Part shown: piece by piece, positions 31,326 to 40,484 of the stretch
Layout: each line of letters begins with the position of its first letter
Position numbering within the stretch: the first letter of the stretch is position 1
From: a virus
Direction: 5' to 3' (one strand)
Virus record (IMG/VR): IMGVR_UViG_3300035698_002806
Coordinates: 1 to 42,434 of that record
DNA: 42,434 nucleotides
The notes under the pieces: model-generated
Seen by the model: only the letters and a program-made list of their open reading frames with translations
Told to the model about the DNA's origin: nothing
Database searches by the model: none
Program-made: the position numbers and the translations under genes

Positions 31326-34300
31326 TTATCTTGTGATTTTATTTTTAGAATTTTTTGTCATACCACTAGAAATTATACCATATTCTGTTTCTAAAGCAGT
31401 ACCTTTATTGTTACTAACTTCTGATGTTATACCTTGTTTTTTCATTCTATTGGAATGACCTCCAACACTCTTAGTTATGAGTTTGCCATCCAAATAGACT
31501 GGTACTACAACAACACCACTTTCACTTTCTCTATTTGGGTCATTTTTATCCAATGATACATCTTTAACACCCCATTTATGCGTATTTGTAACTGGTCTAC
31601 GTTGATCAAATACTGCATCTCCCCAGTCAGATTTTCTATCTTTGGCTATTTTTGCTGGGTCCAATTTCTTAGCACCCCTTGTAGTGAAACCACCTTTTAA
31701 ATCTATCTTATTATCTTCAAAGGCTTTTGCTATTTTGTTTTTATCTAATTGATCACGTAATCCAAATCCCTTAGATTCTCTTGGATCAATAAATGATTTT
31801 CCTCTAGCAGTACCACTTTGTAAGCTATATGCACCTTTCTTACCAGATGCCTCATACAATGCTTTTTCTTTATCATCCTGTTTCAATTTTCCAAATTCTA
31901 AAGCCATCTTAGTACCAATTTCAAGACCAAATTTTCTTACATAATAATCTAACATTTGTGCATTTACACCAGTAGCTAAAGCTTTTTCAGCCGTTGCACC
32001 TCTTTTTTCATTAAGTAATATTAATTTATTTAGACCTTTTACAATCTCCGTAGCCACTATTGGTATCGGTTTTAGTTTTGCTGTAGTACCTTCTTTAATT
32101 TCTTTTCCACCCTGAATCCTAATAAGTGTATCTTCAATTATTTTTAACTTTTCACTATATAAAGCATCTTCCAGTTTTTTAGGTTCTTTAGTCTTTTCTT
32201 TAATTACCTTAGACTTTTCTGCTATTTTAGTTATTGTTTCTTTAGCTATTGTTTCTTTAACTGTCGACCCTTTTCCACCTTGAATCCTGTTAAGTGTGTC
32301 TTGAATTGTTTTTAACTTTTCACTATATAGAGAATCTTCCAATTTCTTAGATTCCTCTTTAGGCTTCTCCCTAATTTCTTTACCTTTACTTACTAATTTA
32401 GCTAAATCTTCAGCCTTAGTTTCTTCTTTAGGTTTTGTTTTAGCTATTTCTTTAGCTGTCTCTTTAGCTGCTTCTTTAGGTTTTTCTTTGGAGTTTTCTA
32501 ATTTAGTTCTTTTATCAAATAGATCTTTATAAATAGCATTCCAATTATCTAAGATTTTTTGTAACTCTCCATCTTTACCACCACCTGCTATGAAATAAGT
32601 CTTTTGTAATTTCAATATATCATAAAGAATCTTTTGTGTCTTTTGTGAAGATTCACCTGACCCAAATTTGCTTTGTATACCTTCTAATAATTTAGGAGTA
32701 ATGTCACTCAAGTTATTATTTGATACATTTGCTGTTATTTCTTCAAGATTCTTAAATACATCTAACTTAGCATACAAACCTTCCAACATATCAACTGTAG
32801 CTTGGCTTGTCGCACCTAAAGCATCTGTAATCTTTTTAGCTGCCTCAGCTCCAGCTATTGCATCAGTTAGACTCTTTATATCTAATTCTTCACCTAGACT
32901 TTTTACTGTTTCTCTTAATTGTTCACCATATAAATTAACCTTACCTTGAAAATTAGTCTCTACACCTTGTGATTCTTTAGCTGCTTTATCTAAATGTTTT
33001 GTAGCATATTTTTCTTTTTCTTTTAATTTATTTACATCATTGATCTTCTCTTGGAATTTTGATTGTTCAATCAATAATTCTGCTATTTTATCTAATTTTT
33101 TACTATTTTCATTTTGCAGTGTCCCTAATAATGTATCTCTAGCAGTAGCCAGTGTACTGTATTTCTCAGTCAATGCAGTAGTCTGATCATAAATGCTATC
33201 CTTAACTATAAAACTCTTGTCCAATTCTATTTGTATTTTAGCTAAAGTTTTAGTATCTATTGATTTTACTATATTGTCTTTTCTTGCACCTAAATCCCGT
33301 AATTTTTGTGTAGCTGCAGACTTATCTGAACCTTTAGTCTTAAGTTCTTTTTGTATTATTTTTTCTTGTTTTGATATGTCATTTAATTCTTTAGCTGCTT
33401 CTATAGCTTTTTTCTTTAATTCTAGTAATTTTAATTCCTTTTTCTCTTGGTCTTTTATATACTTAGCTTCCAATTCCTTTTGCTTAGCAAATAATCTATC
33501 ACGTTCTTCCAAAATTTCATTATAAGAAAAGCCATAATCACGTAATTTACTAGTTAAGGAAATTAGATTATCAAAATACTTGCGCCCTAATGCAAGTCTG
33601 CCTTGGCTATATGCTTCACCCGTACTCTCAGCAAGATTGTCTCTTAGTTTTAAGACATAATCTAATTGTTTATTATGTACACTACCTTGATTACCTTGTG
33701 CTTTATATTGTGCTAATTGTTGTCTAGCTTTTAACCATGATTGCTCTATTATTCCAATTTTATCTATAATAGAATTATAAAAACCAAGATTTCTTTCACC
33801 AATGTTAATGCTTTCTATTACTTTTAAAGATCCATATATGTTACTACGGACTTTACTTATGGCGGAATTAATTTGGGATAAGTATTTATTTATTAATGCA
33901 ATACCACCAGTAGTAGATACATTAATTTCTTTAATCATTTTAGTAATACTACCAGTAACTTTAGACAGACTAGTATTTATTTTAGCTATTTTACTAGCTG
34001 CATCTTGTAAGAAGGATTGTCTAATCGCCTCATTACGCTTCTTTATAGCGTTATATTCTGCGTTGATAGCTAATATTCTGGCTTTTGCATTCTTCTTATA
34101 TTGCTGTGAGGATGTTTTTTCAAGTTTTTCTAACTGTAAATATTTGACATTTATTTTATTTAACCAAGCCATATATTCAAAGATTTTTGTGATTGCAAAA
34201 TCAATAGCAAAAATTAAAGCTGCAGATTTTACTAAAGATGCAAATGCTACCCCTACACCCTTCAATGCTGCGCCAAACCTAACTGCTGCTACTCTAGCAA

Positions 34301-36317
34301 ATTGTATACTATAGGATGTTTTCAAAAATCCAGCACCAACTCTTTGTGCTGCAACAGCAGTTTTTAGGGCAGTGACATGAATCTTTTTGAGATTCAAATT
34401 CATTTTGAAAAACTGCTTATTCATACTTATTAATCGTAGGGCTTTGAATGATAAAAATACAGTAGTTAACTTCGTAGCAACCTTAATTAATGTTTCTATA
34501 ATATTAACCATGCCACCATATTCTCTTGATACTTGCAAGAGTGTAGCTACAATTTTTCTAGCAAAAACATCTTGAAAATAGTTTTCTACTCGCTGAGTTT
34601 GAATACCTAATTGCTTAGCATTTGACTCAAATCCAATTTCTACAGCTTTTAATAGATTCTTAGTTTTATCTGCATAACCAGCTAAGGTCTCATTGTATTT
34701 CTGTAGGTCATTTTTACCTAAAGTAATTACACCAGAAATAGCACGCATTCTACCAAGTAATTCACCTATAGCTGGTGTTCCCTGAGTTGAAGCTATAGTT
34801 GCTAATTTCTGCATAACTCCAGAAAAACCAAAAGTTCTAAAAGCAGCCTCGCCAGATTCTACACCCCATTCTTTAAACAAATCCTTCATAGCCGTAGTAG
34901 GCTTGATGAATTTTAACATTACATTTCTTAATTGCGTAGCTGCATTATTAAATTTTAATCCCTGTATAGTCATAGTTGCTATTGAGGCATTTACTTCATC
35001 AAACTGAATACCTAATTGACTAGCAATAGGTAAAATTCTACCTATCGTGCTTGACATTTCACTAGCACGTACACGACCAAGTTCTATGGTTTTAAAGAAA
35101 GATGCAGCAGTCTCAGTTGTATCAGCTACACCCCTGTCATAAGCGTTAAGTCCAGCAGTAAGTAAATTAACTGCAGTCGCTGAATCTGAAACTACTGCAA
35201 CACTAAATTCTAAAGCCTCACCCATGAACTGTGCAGCTTCTGCACCTTTTGCAACTTGATTGGAGATTGTTTGATAGACACCCTCAGAGACACCAGTCAT
35301 AGCATTGCCATAAGTGTCAGATAGTTTCTTTATCTGATTGAACCATTCATCAACTGGTAGTTGATCATCTTGACTAATTGTTCTAACTTCACTAATCTTA
35401 ATTTGGAGTTCTTCTAAAGCATAGATACCATTCCGTATAGAATCTACAAAACGATACATCAAACGATTTATAACTAAGACTCGCAATGAACGTGTCCAAT
35501 AATCATGGAATTGTAATGCTAACTTCTTAGTAGCACTATCTACATTTTTAAGTGTTCCTATTATTTTTCTTGCATTATCACGTGTTGCTGCTACAGATTT
35601 TTTACTTATTACAGTTTGCTTAGCACGCTCAGCTGTCGTTTTCTTATTAGCATTAAGTAATTTGACTTTTAAATCTAATACTTTTTTATCTAGTGTAGCT
35701 TGTAATGACGTAGCTGCATTTTGTTTTTTGATTTCTTTATTTATATGAGCATAAACATCTACATCTGATTGTCTAGGTGCTGCACCTTTATCACCTCTAC
35801 CATCTATACCATGACTTCTAGAAGTGCCACCATCACCAGACGTAGAACCTGTATAGCTACTCGTAGATTTACCAGCAGAACCATAACCTGAATAAGTCTT
35901 TGCTTTCTTTGCTGCATTATAATAGTTATTGGCAGATGTTGTTGCTCTTTTATAAGAATCGGATATTTGATTTACTGCACCAGCAACCTTAGTGCCTAGA
36001 TTAGCTTGTTCTCTATATGCATCAGCTTGCCTATTGACAGCTTTAGTCATTTCGTTAGTAACATCTATTAAGACCTTACCAGATTGTTTTACTAACTCAT
36101 AACTATTACCAACTTTAACAAATGAGGCAGATACCTGTTCTCCAGCTACACTAACACCAGTTAACTTAGTGATATTTTGATCTAATTGTTTATCAAAAGT
36201 TTCAGTAACAGTGACAACGCCTTTAACCTGAATATTATACTTATTAATAGCCTCAGCTAAACGGTCTATGTCTTTTAAGTTAGTTATATTTATGTCATAT
36301 CTAAAATCATCTGCCAT
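31326..36317 (-). CDS. tail tape measure protein
   Basis: 1663 aa, the longest gene in the window; its length sets the tail length, predicting a tail of roughly 250 nm by the usual 0.15 nm per residue rule. Residues around 320-550 (AVSDSATAVNLLTAG, SSTIGRILPIASQLGI, FNNAATQLRNVMLKF) match the TP901-type tape measure domain. Hydrophobic segments near 640-720 and long Lys/Glu coiled coils (850-1300) follow. The C-terminal third contains two copies of KLEDxLYSEKLK...IQGGK. ATG 36317 is used instead of an upstream TTG. Confidence 0.9.
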   Translation of the reverse strand: MADDFRYDINITNLKDIDRLAEAINKYNIQVKGVVTVTETFDKQLDQNITKLTGVSVAGEQVSASFVKVGNSYELVKQSGKVLIDVTNEMTKAVNRQADAYREQANLGTKVAGAVNQISDSYKRATTSANNYYNAAKKAKTYSGYGSAGKSTSSYTGSTSGDGGTSRSHGIDGRGDKGAAPRQSDVDVYAHINKEIKKQNAATSLQATLDKKVLDLKVKLLNANKKTTAERAKQTVISKKSVAATRDNARKIIGTLKNVDSATKKLALQFHDYWTRSLRVLVINRLMYRFVDSIRNGIYALEELQIKISEVRTISQDDQLPVDEWFNQIKKLSDTYGNAMTGVSEGVYQTISNQVAKGAEAAQFMGEALEFSVAVVSDSATAVNLLTAGLNAYDRGVADTTETAASFFKTIELGRVRASEMSSTIGRILPIASQLGIQFDEVNASIATMTIQGLKFNNAATQLRNVMLKFIKPTTAMKDLFKEWGVESGEAAFRTFGFSGVMQKLATIASTQGTPAIGELLGRMRAISGVITLGKNDLQKYNETLAGYADKTKNLLKAVEIGFESNAKQLGIQTQRVENYFQDVFARKIVATLLQVSREYGGMVNIIETLIKVATKLTTVFLSFKALRLISMNKQFFKMNLNLKKIHVTALKTAVAAQRVGAGFLKTSYSIQFARVAAVRFGAALKGVGVAFASLVKSAALIFAIDFAITKIFEYMAWLNKINVKYLQLEKLEKTSSQQYKKNAKARILAINAEYNAIKKRNEAIRQSFLQDAASKIAKINTSLSKVTGSITKMIKEINVSTTGGIALINKYLSQINSAISKVRSNIYGSLKVIESINIGERNLGFYNSIIDKIGIIEQSWLKARQQLAQYKAQGNQGSVHNKQLDYVLKLRDNLAESTGEAYSQGRLALGRKYFDNLISLTSKLRDYGFSYNEILEERDRLFAKQKELEAKYIKDQEKKELKLLELKKKAIEAAKELNDISKQEKIIQKELKTKGSDKSAATQKLRDLGARKDNIVKSIDTKTLAKIQIELDKSFIVKDSIYDQTTALTEKYSTLATARDTLLGTLQNENSKKLDKIAELLIEQSKFQEKINDVNKLKEKEKYATKHLDKAAKESQGVETNFQGKVNLYGEQLRETVKSLGEELDIKSLTDAIAGAEAAKKITDALGATSQATVDMLEGLYAKLDVFKNLEEITANVSNNNLSDITPKLLEGIQSKFGSGESSQKTQKILYDILKLQKTYFIAGGGKDGELQKILDNWNAIYKDLFDKRTKLENSKEKPKEAAKETAKEIAKTKPKEETKAEDLAKLVSKGKEIREKPKEESKKLEDSLYSEKLKTIQDTLNRIQGGKGSTVKETIAKETITKIAEKSKVIKEKTKEPKKLEDALYSEKLKIIEDTLIRIQGGKEIKEGTTAKLKPIPIVATEIVKGLNKLILLNEKRGATAEKALATGVNAQMLDYYVRKFGLEIGTKMALEFGKLKQDDKEKALYEASGKKGAYSLQSGTARGKSFIDPRESKGFGLRDQLDKNKIAKAFEDNKIDLKGGFTTRGAKKLDPAKIAKDRKSDWGDAVFDQRRPVTNTHKWGVKDVSLDKNDPNRESESGVVVVPVYLDGKLITKSVGGHSNRMKKQGITSEVSNNKGTALETEYGIISSGMTKNSKNKITR

Positions 36318-36321
36318 TTTT

Positions 36322-36912
36322 TCACCCAATGATTACAAAATCCTTTATACGCGGTTTATACCTGCCAACATTGCTTCTCATATAATTACTAAATGCTTCT
36401 CTAGCTTCTGCTATAGTTTGCCATGGTGTTGATTTCTGTCCTTTTTTAAATCCTTGTGCACTTGTATCATTTCTTGTATAATGCCATACATCTGACTTAA
36501 AATCAAAACTAATATTTCTACCCTTACCACTTGTGCTAAAGGTATATTCTGATACCTTAGCACCTAGATGTTCATCTTTTACAACGCCATCTTTAAATCT
36601 ACGTTTCTTTATAAATCTACCAGATTTACCCTGTTTCTTACGACTAATTGGTATACTAACACCTAAGTATTCATTCAATGGTTGTCTACCACCATCAAAC
36701 GTTGTACCTTGGGCTTTAAATGAACCCTTAGCCATTCCAGAATCTACTGGTACACCTGATACACCACTTGCCCACTTAGCTCTATTTGCAGCAACATCAA
36801 CATATTCTGCTGCTGCATTGAGAACTAACTCTTGCATGTTGGATACAATAGTTTCACGAAAAGCATTTTTGTGAAATCTAATTTTATTAATTGTTAATTT
36901 AGAACCTGCCAT
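36322..36912 (-). CDS. putative minor tail or tail-completion protein, 196 aa
   Basis: Basic protein: N-terminal helix with ELVLNAAAEYVDVAANRAKWASG, then VPVDSGMAKGSFKAQG, which resembles the PVDTGxLRxS motif of HK97 gp10-like tail proteins. Position between the chaperone and tape measure fits a tail-tube-associated protein. Stop overlaps the tape-measure start region. Confidence 0.55.
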   Translation of the reverse strand: MAGSKLTINKIRFHKNAFRETIVSNMQELVLNAAAEYVDVAANRAKWASGVSGVPVDSGMAKGSFKAQGTTFDGGRQPLNEYLGVSIPISRKKQGKSGRFIKKRRFKDGVVKDEHLGAKVSEYTFSTSGKGRNISFDFKSDVWHYTRNDTSAQGFKKGQKSTPWQTIAEAREAFSNYMRSNVGRYKPRIKDFVIIG

Positions 36913-37094
36913 TACATCACTGCTTTCGCTCCTACCATGGCTTCCATGTCTTGCAATTCTTCGTATTGTCTTATTTCATCATAAGCTAATAATAAAGATT
37001 GCCCTTTAGCACTTAAATCTTCCCAGTTACTTTTATCTATCTCAGGTGGATTTACTTTCCATCTTTCACAACCTCGCCAAATACTATAAAGCAT
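36912..37094 (-). CDS. tail assembly chaperone, frameshifted C-terminal part (60 aa from ATG)
   Basis: Lies in the -1 frame relative to the gene just upstream; that frame is open across the upstream stop, from GGA GGC AAA AGC AAA GTA onward. As in lambda G/GT, a -1 slip near the Lys codons AAA GCA AAG would make a fusion of about 225 aa ending here. It may also be translated on its own from ATG 37094. The C-terminal helix (LAYDEIRQYEELQDMEAM) is typical of chaperone extensions. Confidence 0.6.
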   Translation of the reverse strand: MLYSIWRGCERWKVNPPEIDKSNWEDLSAKGQSLLLAYDEIRQYEELQDMEAMVGAKAVM

Positions 37095-37111
37095 TGTACG
37101 TCCTGATGGTG

Positions 37112-37588
37112 TTACTTTGCTTTTGCCTCCTGAGTAACCGAAGCTAAAAAACTGTTTCGTGCCTCAATTATCTTTTCTTCATTCAATGAATTAGCCTCAA
37201 AAGTAGCATCAATCAGACGTACCATTTCTACGTCATTTATACCTGCTGCTTTTAAGTCCTTTTCATAATTCTTCCAAGTTTCAGGCTTAGTTATAACTAC
37301 AGTATCCCACTCAAGATTGTCAGTAGCATCCAAAGATTTAACAATCATATAATCTACTCTTAATTTTGAATGTTTTTGAATGTTATCAACATATGCAGGG
37401 TCATCCATTACTGCAAAAGGTGGCTCACCAGGTTTTCTTCTCATTGGTGGTTCTGGTGTTGGACAAATTTTATCAAATTCATCCATACTGGATACAGATT
37501 TTGCTTTAAAAATGAAATTACCTTCTTGTCTTAGAATTGGTACGATAATTAGATTACCACCTTTTAATACTTTTCCGCCGATTTTCAT
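37112..37588 (-). CDS. tail assembly chaperone, 158 aa
   Basis: Acidic/mixed helical protein (VKSLDATDNLEWDTVVITKPE) between the tail tube and tape measure genes, the conserved position of chaperone G. The end GAG GCA AAA GCA AAG TAA contains AAA/AAG codons suited to -1 slippage into the frame of 36912-37094. These chaperones bind the tape measure before tube assembly. GAGGAG precedes ATG 37588. Confidence 0.65.
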   Translation of the reverse strand: MKIGGKVLKGGNLIIVPILRQEGNFIFKAKSVSSMDEFDKICPTPEPPMRRKPGEPPFAVMDDPAYVDNIQKHSKLRVDYMIVKSLDATDNLEWDTVVITKPETWKNYEKDLKAAGINDVEMVRLIDATFEANSLNEEKIIEARNSFLASVTQEAKAK

Positions 37589-37631
37589 AATTGCTCCTCT
37601 TCTTTAAAATTAAGCTCTCTTCTATTGATTA

Positions 37632-37666
37632 CTGAATCATTAAGATCTTATAATCTTATGACTCAG
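37632..37666. terminator. stem-loop directly after the tail tube gene
   Basis: CTGAGTCAT-AAGAT and ATCTT-A-ATGATTCAG form a 14-bp stem with one bulged base and a GU pair; the loop is 6 nt. It begins 2-3 bp after the stop of the tube gene. On the coding (minus) strand no T-run follows, so it is probably a partial attenuator or mRNA 3'-end protector rather than a full terminator. Confidence 0.55.
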
Positions 37667-37668
37667 TT

Positions 37669-38151
37669 TTATGTACTTGAATGTACTACGGTTGCTAGGT
37701 TAGCATTACACTTCCCAGGACCAGAAATCTGTCCTGCATCAATATCATAATCCAATTGATCGTTACGGTAATATGGCAACAGAATAACTTCCTGTTCCGT
37801 AACAGCACCACAAATCTTAGCAATCGTAATTTCAATATCGATTGATGGAGGTCTACATTCGTCAGAGTCCGTAGACGTCCAACCAGCCAAATTCTGTAGT
37901 ACCTCACGTGGTGTTGGAGGTGTGCCAGTACCAAATGCTTCTAGCCACTCCCAATTAAAGTCCATACTCACATCCATGGGTTGTTCATCCCCTTCACGGA
38001 CTTCGTCCAATAACCCTCTATCAAGCGTGTAGTCTCGATTTTGATACTCAGTATAGGTAACAGCTCCATCACCAATTTTAAGCGTGATTTCTTCGCCAGT
38101 ACCTCCACCTTTCAGCTTGACTGTTGCATCTTTTAAACTTACTTTACTCAT
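37669..38151 (-). CDS. major tail (tube) protein, 160 aa
   Basis: Beta-rich tail tube monomer: KVSLKDATVKLKGG, GAVTYTEYQNRDYTLDRGLL, VSMDFNWEWLEAFG and LLPYYRNDQLDYDID are the familiar pattern of small siphovirus tube proteins. GC-rich codon use and clean intergenic spacing (stem-loop behind) fit high expression. It polymerises around the tape measure. Confidence 0.75.
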   Translation of the reverse strand: MSKVSLKDATVKLKGGGTGEEITLKIGDGAVTYTEYQNRDYTLDRGLLDEVREGDEQPMDVSMDFNWEWLEAFGTGTPPTPREVLQNLAGWTSTDSDECRPPSIDIEITIAKICGAVTEQEVILLPYYRNDQLDYDIDAGQISGPGKCNANLATVVHSST

Positions 38152-38176
38152 TTTATGACTCCGATCTTAATATTGT

Positions 38177-38641
38177 TTAGAATTCAAATTCGTTAGAATA
38201 ATGACCTTCTACTTGGGTTTGATTTAATGGTTCAGTCGGTCTAGATTCACCCACATCTCTTATAGTTAATGGTCTTTTGCCATCCATGTTTAAATTCAAA
38301 CAACCTACAAAAGATTCATCATCAACCAACTCACCACCATACCTATATATATCTATGTGGTCTGTAAAAGCCTCAGCAATAATACCACTATTGGTAGAAT
38401 TAGTATATAATTTTTCTCTTTTTCTGATAGTTTGTACTAGAACATTTACTTCTATATAGACATTCCATTCTATAGCAGTTAATTTCTTAAAGAATGGTCC
38501 ATCCATACGTAATTCAGCATATGCCTGTTTTTCATTAGTAGAGCGTTTGTCACCCTCTAAAAATAAAGGTACTCCTTGTTTCCTATCATCAAAATGCTTA
38601 TACACCGATGCTTTTATCCAACGTGGTAAGTATTGCTTCAT
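38177..38641 (-). CDS. putative tail terminator/completion protein, 154 aa
   Basis: N-terminal amphipathic stretch LPRWIKASVYKHFDDR followed by a beta domain (WNVYIEVNVLVQTI) and a C-terminal EPLNQTQVEGHYSNEFEF. The place between head-tail joining proteins and tail tube matches tail-terminator proteins, but the family is not clearly recognisable. Overlaps the previous gene by 4 bp. Confidence 0.55.
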   Translation of the reverse strand: MKQYLPRWIKASVYKHFDDRKQGVPLFLEGDKRSTNEKQAYAELRMDGPFFKKLTAIEWNVYIEVNVLVQTIRKREKLYTNSTNSGIIAEAFTDHIDIYRYGGELVDDESFVGCLNLNMDGKRPLTIRDVGESRPTEPLNQTQVEGHYSNEFEF

Positions 38642-39069
38642 GATACAACCCGATTTAATACGAATAATAAAGCTAAATTATGGCTAAAGTCGCTAATCTT
38701 TTTAAGATTATAGACATTATCATTAATTTTCACAGTATCATTAGTGGTTTCTTTTCGTGTTCTGTATACCTTAGGTATATCTCTAATATCAACAATAACG
38801 AGTGTTGACTCTTTATCATAATCTCCACCGTAGATAAAATTATTACCTGCAGCGAGAAATGATAAAGAATAATGAAAAATTCTATCAGTAATTTCGGGCA
38901 TAATTATTGCCTTCCTTACTATAATAGGTTCTTCATCAACAGCAATAGTACCATTAATGATATCAGTATCAGAACTGCTAAATTGATTCCATACTAATCG
39001 AGAACCATATCTCTTTTTCAAGTTATATAGTATCTTTCGTATTTCACGTTTGTTGTATGCATCTGGCAT
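38638..39069 (-). CDS. putative head-tail joining (stopper) protein, 143 aa
   Basis: N-terminal helix REIRKILYNLKKRYGSRLVW, then strands around IVDIRDIPKVYR and DNVYNLKKISDF. Position directly after the coat gene suits a head-closure protein that connects capsid vertex to tail. Family not recognised with confidence. Confidence 0.5.
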   Translation of the reverse strand: MPDAYNKREIRKILYNLKKRYGSRLVWNQFSSSDTDIINGTIAVDEEPIIVRKAIIMPEITDRIFHYSLSFLAAGNNFIYGGDYDKESTLVIVDIRDIPKVYRTRKETTNDTVKINDNVYNLKKISDFSHNLALLFVLNRVVS

Positions 39070-39083
39070 TTTATCTTCCTAAC

Positions 39084-40484
39084 TTAACCCAACATTAAGA
39101 ACCCTTGACCAGTATCAAATACTGCGATACCACAAAGCATATCAACAGTTACGAGATGACCCTGTTTATTACCATCATAAGTCATTACAACCCTGATTGA
39201 TAAATCGTTAAAGGAAGCTACTGCACCTCTAACTCCAGTATCAGCGCGAGGTAATGCCAATGGCCGTGTAACCAGTCCGAGAGCATCACGAGCGAAACAG
39301 AAGTTATAAGAACCTCCTGGTCCAAATCCAAGTACATCATTGTCAGCCATAGTACTAACAACTGGACGATTCAACAGGATATCTGCTTCCGTACCTGTAT
39401 TACCAGTAATGGACATAATGGTGTAAATATCAGCACCGTGAGATACAATCTGACCAACCTGAGGCGGATAAGTTGCATCAAGCCCATCAACATGGATACG
39501 TTTTACCCAACCAGCAGCATAACCAGCACCCAAATCAATTGCTCCAGTGCGGTAAACAGAAACTACTGCATTATCTGCAACAGGTTCACGCAATGCAGGT
39601 GTAACTGTCATAGATGTAGGAGTACCTGCACCAATAGTAGCAGTTACACGATACGGATACATTGAACCAGCTATAGTAACATAAGAACCATTAACTATAG
39701 CAGCTGAGAATCCATCAATCAGGATTATAGTACTTCCAGCAACATAGCCACCACCACGATTAACAGCACCAGTTGCTTTGTAGGCAGTAGCGGTGTTAAC
39801 ATAAGGTGTATTCTGTCCCATGAACCAATTCATGCCATATTTGCGTCCAATACTTGCTTCACGTAAAGCAGTACCATCATCACCAACTTTATCTGCTTCT
39901 GTGAAAATAGGCAATTCCAAGAAAATAGCCTCAGTAGCAGGAGTGATTAATCCATCTTTTGCAGCAGGAAGCAAACCATCAACCATCATCTTACGAGTCT
40001 GGATGATATAGTTCTTAGCATTTGCCTCAGTCATTCCATCCAACTGACCATAAGCATTACCAAGAAACTGAGGTGCAAATCCCAGGATTGCTTTATCCAA
40101 ACCCGAAGCAATAGACTGAACTGCTGGAGTAAGGAACATATCAAACAATGACTGCATAGATTTAGAAACCTGAGCATCTCTAAGCAGGAAGGAAGTATGA
40201 AGATGCTGATTCAATGTGATAGGCAGTTGATTAGAATCTGCATTCTGTACAACTACATCATCATTAGCGCCTTTTCTTTCAACTTCAAACTTAGCAGGTC
40301 TGTTGGCATTAACTACTTCGCCAAATTCCTGTACTTTGTTTTCATAATCACGATTGATACGTGTAGATGCAATCATCTGCTCCTCAAGAACAGCAAGTGA
40401 TTCTTGCGCCCAAATTGTGGGATTAAGGCTATCTACATCATTATCATAAACTGGTACGAAATATCTTTTGTAAAAAGATTTCAT
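39084..40484 (-). CDS. major capsid protein, P22-coat-like
   Basis: 466 aa. PTIWAQESLAVLEEQMIAS, then ANRPAKFEVERKG...VVVQNADSNQLPITLNQHLHTSF and LRDAQVSKSM match the P22 coat family (HK97 fold). An inserted beta-rich domain with GGGYVAGSTIILIDGFSAAI and MTVTPALREPV (around 215-310) resembles the P22 insertion domain. Its N-terminus KRYFVPVYDND is similar to that of the scaffold gene upstream. GC-rich codon choice compared with neighbours suggests the highest expression in this operon. Confidence 0.85.
   Translation of the reverse strand: MKSFYKRYFVPVYDNDVDSLNPTIWAQESLAVLEEQMIASTRINRDYENKVQEFGEVVNANRPAKFEVERKGANDDVVVQNADSNQLPITLNQHLHTSFLLRDAQVSKSMQSLFDMFLTPAVQSIASGLDKAILGFAPQFLGNAYGQLDGMTEANAKNYIIQTRKMMVDGLLPAAKDGLITPATEAIFLELPIFTEADKVGDDGTALREASIGRKYGMNWFMGQNTPYVNTATAYKATGAVNRGGGYVAGSTIILIDGFSAAIVNGSYVTIAGSMYPYRVTATIGAGTPTSMTVTPALREPVADNAVVSVYRTGAIDLGAGYAAGWVKRIHVDGLDATYPPQVGQIVSHGADIYTIMSITGNTGTEADILLNRPVVSTMADNDVLGFGPGGSYNFCFARDALGLVTRPLALPRADTGVRGAVASFNDLSIRVVMTYDGNKQGHLVTVDMLCGIAVFDTGQGFLMLG

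Noticed and set aside
31326-36317. Several plus-strand frames of 60-170 codons opposite the tape measure
   Set aside because: They are mirror frames of a long Lys/Ala-rich gene, without ribosome sites.
37632-37666. Full rho-independent terminator for the structural operon
   Set aside because: No T-run on the coding strand, and downstream tail genes need transcription through it.
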